Assembly: GCF_004799515.1 (NCBI RefSeq)
Contig: NZ_SSMX01000021.1
Location: 107,350 to 171,349, forward strand
Direction of reading: 5' to 3'
DNA: 64,000 bases
Source of the DNA: Phenylobacterium sp.
GTDB taxonomy: Bacteria > Pseudomonadota > Alphaproteobacteria > Caulobacterales > Caulobacteraceae
Positions 60,058 through 64,000 of this stretch are shown in pieces (within the stretch, counting starts at the first letter, position 1; every line of letters begins with the position of its first letter). The notes below the pieces were generated by a model. The model was not told the DNA's origin. It was given only the letters and a program-made list of their open reading frames with translations, and did no database searches. Made by a program: the position numbers and the translations under genes.

Positions 60058-61118
60058 GAAACGCTCTCCCCGAACGGAGCCTCACCAGGCTGCGACGAGC
60101 GCGGCCGCGAATAGAGCTGCACGTAACGTTCCGCCATGGCCGTGGCGGAAAAACGTTCCTCGAAGCGGCTGCGGATCGCCTGGCGCGACAGATGGGGCGC
60201 GCGGCCCACCGCCTCCACGGCGCCCTCGATGTCGCGGACGATGAAGCCGGTGAGGCCCGGTTCGACCACCTCCGGCACCGATCCGCAGTCGAAGGCCACG
60301 ACCGGCGTGCCGCACGCCATCGCCTCGATCATCACCAGCCCGAACGGCTCCGGCCAATCGATGGGGAACAGCAGCGCATCCGCGCCGCCCAGGAACGCCG
60401 ACTTCCGGTCGTCGCCGATCTCGCCCACGAATTCGATCAGCGGATCGTGCAACAGCGGCTCGATCTTCTCCTCAAAGTAGGCCCGGTCGACCGGGTCCAC
60501 CTTGGCGGCGATCTTCAGCGGGCGGCCCGTGCGCCTGGCGATCTCGATCGCCCGGTCGGGCCGCTTCTCCGGCGAGATGCGGCCGATGAACGCCAGATAG
60601 CCGCTCGAGGCGGGCGAGAACCGATAGAGGTCCGCGGACACGCCATGGTGCACCGTGCCCACCCAATTCGCGTCCGGGATCGGCCGGCGCTGATCGGTGC
60701 TGATCGACACCAGTGGGAACTGATACCAGCGCCGATAGACCTCCGGCAGGTCCTTCAGATCGAGCCGCCCGTGCAGGGTCGTGATGGTCCGGTCCGCCAC
60801 GCACTCGAAAAACGGGAAGTGGAGCATGTCGGTGTGGAAGTGGATCACGTCGAAGTCCGAGGCCTGCCGGCGCACCTCCGCGAGCTGGGTCAGGTGAGCG
60901 GCCAAGTCCGACTTGAGCGGCGCCGGGTCCAGCCGGATGGCCTGATCGCGCACGGGAACAAGCCGCGCCTTGGTGCGGGCGTCTGCGCTGGCGAACAGGG
61001 TGACGTCGTGGCCCAGCTCCACGAGGGCGTCCGACAGGTGGGCCACCACGCGTTCCGTGCCGCCGTAGAGCCGTGGCGGAACGGCCTCATACATCGGCGA
61101 AACCTGCGCAATCCTCAT
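60054..61118 (-). CDS. Glycosyltransferase family 4 protein
   Basis: A 354-residue GT-B glycosyltransferase read from ATG at 61118 (GAGGA seven bases upstream). The N terminus 'MRIAQVSPMYEAVPPRLYGG' with 'GGTERVVAHLSDALV' is the family-4 acceptor domain; the C-terminal donor domain has 'AFIGRISPEKRPDRAI' and the E-x7-E-like motif 'DWPEPFGLVMIEAMACGTPV'. The sugar donor is a nucleotide sugar, not identified. Its stop overlaps the start of the debranching-like gene, so the two are co-translated; the pair is divergent from the quinohaemoprotein gene. Confidence 0.92.
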   Translation of the reverse strand: MRIAQVSPMYEAVPPRLYGGTERVVAHLSDALVELGHDVTLFASADARTKARLVPVRDQAIRLDPAPLKSDLAAHLTQLAEVRRQASDFDVIHFHTDMLHFPFFECVADRTITTLHGRLDLKDLPEVYRRWYQFPLVSISTDQRRPIPDANWVGTVHHGVSADLYRFSPASSGYLAFIGRISPEKRPDRAIEIARRTGRPLKIAAKVDPVDRAYFEEKIEPLLHDPLIEFVGEIGDDRKSAFLGGADALLFPIDWPEPFGLVMIEAMACGTPVVAFDCGSVPEVVEPGLTGFIVRDIEGAVEAVGRAPHLSRQAIRSRFEERFSATAMAERYVQLYSRPRSSQPGEAPFGESVS

Positions 61119-61363
61119 CGACAATCCTCGGCCGGCGACGCCCATGGCGACGCCTGCAAGGGACAGGTCGCCTCAGAGCGATAACTCGGGAGCGCGCCGG
61201 ACGTTCACCGTCGAACGCCGATTACCGAAGATCGTCGCGACCGGACCTGGAACCGCCTATCGGCGGTTTGGCTCCTTTGTGGATTGAAACTCGGCCGCCG
61301 AGCCGTCAGCGTGTCCTGAACCCTCGCGGAACGACGGGGGACGCAGGGGATCGGGAGGGGTTT

Positions 61364-63241
61364 TTGAGCGGCAGGATCGGGCTTGCGGCCATTTCGGTCG
61401 CCATGATGGCCATCGCCACGGCGGCGCTGGCGCAACCGGCGGGGCCCGCGGCGGCGGACGCCGGCCATCCGGGCAAGGCGGTCTACGACAAGGTCTGCGC
61501 GGCCTGCCACGACCATCCCGCGGCGAGCCGGGCGCCCAGCCTGGACTCCCTGAGGGCCATGCGCCCGTCGAGCGTCGAATATCACACCACGGTCGGCTAC
61601 ATGCGCACCCAGGCCAAGGACCTGACCGCGGCCGAACGCAAGCAGCTCGAGGACTGGCTCTCCCTCGGCCAACCGGACAACAGTGGCTGGCTGCAGCGGT
61701 CGCAATGCCGGGGCGCGGCCGAGCGGATCGACCCGGCGGCGAAGCCCGCGGTCGCCACCTGGGGCGTCGATCCACACAACAGCCGGGCGCTGAGCGCGGC
61801 GCAATCGGGGCTGACCAAGGCCGACTTCGCCCGGCTGGAGCTGGCCTGGGCGGTGGGCCTGCCGCAGACGCCGACCATGCGCTCCCAGCCGGTGGTGGCC
61901 GGCGACACCCTGTTCATCGTGGCGAGCGACGCGGGGCGCATGTACGCCTTCGACGTCCGCACCGGCTGCGCCAAATGGCAGTACGAGGACGCCGCGCCCT
62001 TGCGCTCCTCGATCAGCTACGGCGAGCTGGCGCCGGGCCGTCCGGTGATCGTCGCGGGTGACGCCACCGGCTTCGTCCTGGCCATCGACGCGCGGACCGG
62101 CAAGCTGGTCTGGCGCTCGGACGCCCGCCTGGTCGAGGCCAACCGGATCACCGGGACGCCGGTGATCTACAAGGGCCGCGTCTACGCACCGCTCTCGGCC
62201 ACCGAGATCAACCACGCGGTGGACGAGACCTACGAGTGCTGCAAGGCGCAGGGCGCCGTGGTCGCGATGGACTTGAAGACCGGCAAGAAGCTCTGGGTCG
62301 GCCGCACCATGGTCGAAGCCGTCAGGACCCAGAAGAGCCGGGTCGGCACCCAGATGTGGGGTCCCTCCGGCGCGCCGATCTGGAGCAGCCCGGCCATCGA
62401 TGAGAAGCGGGGCCTGCTCTACGTCGGCACGGGCGAGCAGAACTCCATCCCCTTTGTCGAGACCACCGACGCCGTCGTGGCCTTCGACCTGGCCACCGGC
62501 GCGCGCAAGTGGTCGTTCCAGGCCACGCCGCGCGACCTCTGGCACTACGGCTGCCCGAAGGGCCCCAATTGCTTCGGGTCGGAGACCGGGGTCACACTCG
62601 ACCATGACTTCGGCGGCTCGGTGATCATCGCCAAGCGCGCCGACGGGCGCGACATCCTGCTGGCTGGCCAGAAGTCCGGGGCCGTCTGGGCGCTCGACCC
62701 GGACAGCGGCGGCAAGCTGATCTGGACCAACCGGCTCAGCAAGGGCGGGGCGAACGGCGGCGTCCATTGGGGCACGGCCGTCTACGGGAACCGGGTCTTC
62801 GCGCCGATCAACGACGCAACGCCGCCCTCCGCGGACTATCCGACGGCGGGCGTCGCCCTGCATGCCCTCGACATCGACACCGGCAAGATCCTCTGGACGG
62901 CGAAGGGCGAAGGCGACTGCTCCGGCGACCGCCGCGCACGCTACGCCGCCTGCCAGACCCGCATCGGCTTCTCGCCGGCGCCCTTGGTGGTGGACGGGGC
63001 GGTGGTGCAAGGGGCTCTCGACGGGATCCTGCGGGTCTATGACGCCGAGAGCGGCGCGGAACTCTGGCGTTACGACACCATGCGCAAGTTCGACACGGTC
63101 AATGGCGTCGCGGCCAACGGCGGCGCCATCGATTCCTCGCCCTACGTCGCGGCCGACGGGATGCTGTTCGTGGTCTCGGGCTATGGCCGCTTCGGCGAGG
63201 TCCCGGGCAACGTCCTGCTGGCGTTCAAGCCCAAGAAGTAG
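61364..63241 (+). CDS. Secreted quinohaemoprotein dehydrogenase (cytochrome c plus PQQ propeller)
   Basis: A 625-residue exported protein. Start TTG at 61364 after GGGAGGG; a signal peptide runs to 'ATAALA'. An N-terminal c-type haem domain has the haem site VCAACH (Cys45-Cys48-His49). The rest is an eight-bladed PQQ-type propeller ('AIDARTGKLVW', 'ALDIDTGKILW', 'VYDAESGAELW' repeats) with vicinal Cys292-Cys293, the disulfide that in alcohol dehydrogenases lies at the PQQ site. Domain order matches polyvinyl-alcohol-dehydrogenase-type enzymes more than methanol dehydrogenases. Substrate is unknown, and no PQQ biosynthesis genes are in the window. Confidence 0.85.
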   Translation: MSGRIGLAAISVAMMAIATAALAQPAGPAAADAGHPGKAVYDKVCAACHDHPAASRAPSLDSLRAMRPSSVEYHTTVGYMRTQAKDLTAAERKQLEDWLSLGQPDNSGWLQRSQCRGAAERIDPAAKPAVATWGVDPHNSRALSAAQSGLTKADFARLELAWAVGLPQTPTMRSQPVVAGDTLFIVASDAGRMYAFDVRTGCAKWQYEDAAPLRSSISYGELAPGRPVIVAGDATGFVLAIDARTGKLVWRSDARLVEANRITGTPVIYKGRVYAPLSATEINHAVDETYECCKAQGAVVAMDLKTGKKLWVGRTMVEAVRTQKSRVGTQMWGPSGAPIWSSPAIDEKRGLLYVGTGEQNSIPFVETTDAVVAFDLATGARKWSFQATPRDLWHYGCPKGPNCFGSETGVTLDHDFGGSVIIAKRADGRDILLAGQKSGAVWALDPDSGGKLIWTNRLSKGGANGGVHWGTAVYGNRVFAPINDATPPSADYPTAGVALHALDIDTGKILWTAKGEGDCSGDRRARYAACQTRIGFSPAPLVVDGAVVQGALDGILRVYDAESGAELWRYDTMRKFDTVNGVAANGGAIDSSPYVAADGMLFVVSGYGRFGEVPGNVLLAFKPKK

Positions 63242-63395
63242 GCGGGCTGATCAGCCGTTATGCGGCGTCCGTCGCCTAGGTCTTTCGCCCTCGCCGAACG
63301 TGTTCGACCGGGCTTGTTTTGAGGCCGGCCGGGTGCGTTAGCTGTAGGGGAGCGTACGGCCTGTCGCCACAGTCGCCGACGCGGGGGAATTGCTT

Positions 63396-63896
63396 ATGAA
63401 ACTGGAATTTCTGTTGGCCGCCGCCGCATTGGCGGTGGCGTCGCCGGCGTTCGCCACCACGCCGATCCCGGCTGGCGAAGAAGTGCAGTACACCTTCAAC
63501 GGGGTCTTCCCGCCCGGCTTGCGGACCCCCGCTTCGACGGCCACCTTCGTCATCGACACGCCGACCTTCATCACGGCGCCGGAAACCCCGACGCCCGACA
63601 GCTGCACCGGGTGCGGCAGCCTGGGCACGGTGGTATTCTTCCCGAACCTCAGCGGCATGTTCGACGAGATCACGATCAACGGCCACAACACCCTTTTCTC
63701 CGACTCGACCGGTACGGGCGCAGTGTTCGACACGATTGGGACGAGCACGGGGTTCAACAATGCCTCGACCTTGACGGTGGCGTTCGTGAAGCTGCCGGGG
63801 TCGGCCGCGCCGGAGCCGGTGACCTGGTCCCTGCTGGTCGGCGGCTTCTTCAGCCTCGGCGCGGCCCTGCGCCGGCGTCGGATCGTGGCGACACCT
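63396..63896 (+). CDS. PEP-CTERM protein, 3' end lost to an IS element
   Basis: Starts at ATG with GGGGGA seven bases upstream. The first 20 residues are a signal peptide ('LLAAAALAVASPAFA'). A secreted domain follows with a pair of Cys ('SCTGCGSLG'), then the sorting signal 'APEPVTWSLLVGGFF' and 'LRRRR', typical of PEP-CTERM anchoring by exosortase; no exosortase is in the window. After the Arg cluster and seven more residues the frame stays open to the window edge, where it runs into sequence read on the other strand as a transposase. The normal stop is therefore missing, which suggests disruption near the 3' end. Confidence 0.75.
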
Positions 63897-64000
63897 GTCG
63901 TTTCCAAGAAGGTTGTTCACCCTGGCCGAGGGCGTGAGGCCGGCGATGCCGGCGTGGGGTCGGGTGAGGTTGTAAGCGTCGGTCCATGGCCCGATGGCCT
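63897..64000 (-). mobile_element. IS481-like transposase 3' end (partial)
   Basis: Reading from the right edge on the minus strand gives 'GPWTDAYNLTRPHAGIAGL' followed by 'TPSARVNNLLGND', the typical C-terminus of IS481/IS3-type DDE integrase-core transposases ('YNxxRPHxxLxGxTPxxR'). The element end is estimated at 63897, where TGTCGTTTCC begins, because IS481 ends usually start with TGT. The transposase frame does not stop inside the likely element end and reads on into the PEP-CTERM gene. The exact end and the target duplication need the other end of the element. Confidence 0.75.

Noticed and set aside
61251..61268. Short hairpin (AACCGCC with GGCGGTT) between the GT4 and quinohaemoprotein genes
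   Set aside because: It may be a leader structure, but there is no gene upstream on the plus strand to terminate and no supporting conservation is visible.
63245..63256. Perfect 12-base palindrome GGCTGATCAGCC after the quinohaemoprotein gene
   Set aside because: Short and isolated, without a U-run or TCTTC tail; too weak to call a terminator or operator.

Overview
The window is GC-rich, densely coded DNA from an alphaproteobacterium, most probably a member of the Caulobacteraceae such as Phenylobacterium or Caulobacter. The basis is the gene order fliQ-fliR-flhB followed by a CckA-type hybrid kinase, a candidate CtrA half-site upstream of fliQ, several TonB-dependent receptors, and alphaproteobacterial markers such as a HAAS/PadR module, Coq4 and a NodT-type efflux lipoprotein. 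The genus is an inference; no rRNA gene is present. I saw no tRNA, rRNA, CRISPR array or prophage. The only mobile-element trace is a transposase end at the right edge.

Left part (1-12 kb): the 3' end of a glycine betaine/choline-type ABC transporter (permease fused to binding protein), the flagellar export genes fliQ, fliR and flhB, then cckA. A run of overlapping genes follows: a TPR/glycosyltransferase-like protein, a DUF5996 protein and a small membrane protein. Next come a methyltransferase plus PhyH-type dioxygenase pair on the minus strand, an SDR plus dienelactone-hydrolase pair on the plus strand, and a convergent flavoprotein.

12-32 kb: a large secreted beta-propeller/phosphoesterase protein faces three tandem Tat-exported DUF885 peptidases. 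A LytTR regulator is divergent from a DUF2306 membrane protein. A glutathione S-transferase and a LysR regulator converge, and the LysR gene is divergent from an EmrA-EmrB-NodT tripartite efflux operon. A short sequence is shared by the GST and LysR control regions, suggesting one regulon. An MHS-type transporter and an EF-G paralogue that lacks the catalytic histidine follow on the minus strand.

32-48 kb (all minus strand): an island of three TonB-dependent receptors, three TPR-sulfotransferases and an unrecognised 170-residue protein, with a TauE/SafE permease at its downstream end. Two of the receptors are close tandem paralogues that keep matching blocks in their upstream regions. The unrecognised gene has two related palindromes just upstream. 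This is the most system-like part of the window.

48-64 kb: housekeeping and small genes, including aminopeptidase P, a GIY-YIG protein, PrmA, a UvrD-type helicase, a PadR-HAAS module with a palindrome over its start codon, an RHH protein and Coq4. A glycogen-debranching-like glucosidase is coupled to a GT4 glycosyltransferase. A secreted quinohaemoprotein dehydrogenase is next. The window ends in a PEP-CTERM gene whose 3' end runs into an IS481-like transposase.

Three hairpins that end minus-strand genes share a TCTTC tail instead of a U-run. Several gene starts were placed by Shine-Dalgarno position and use GTG or TTG.
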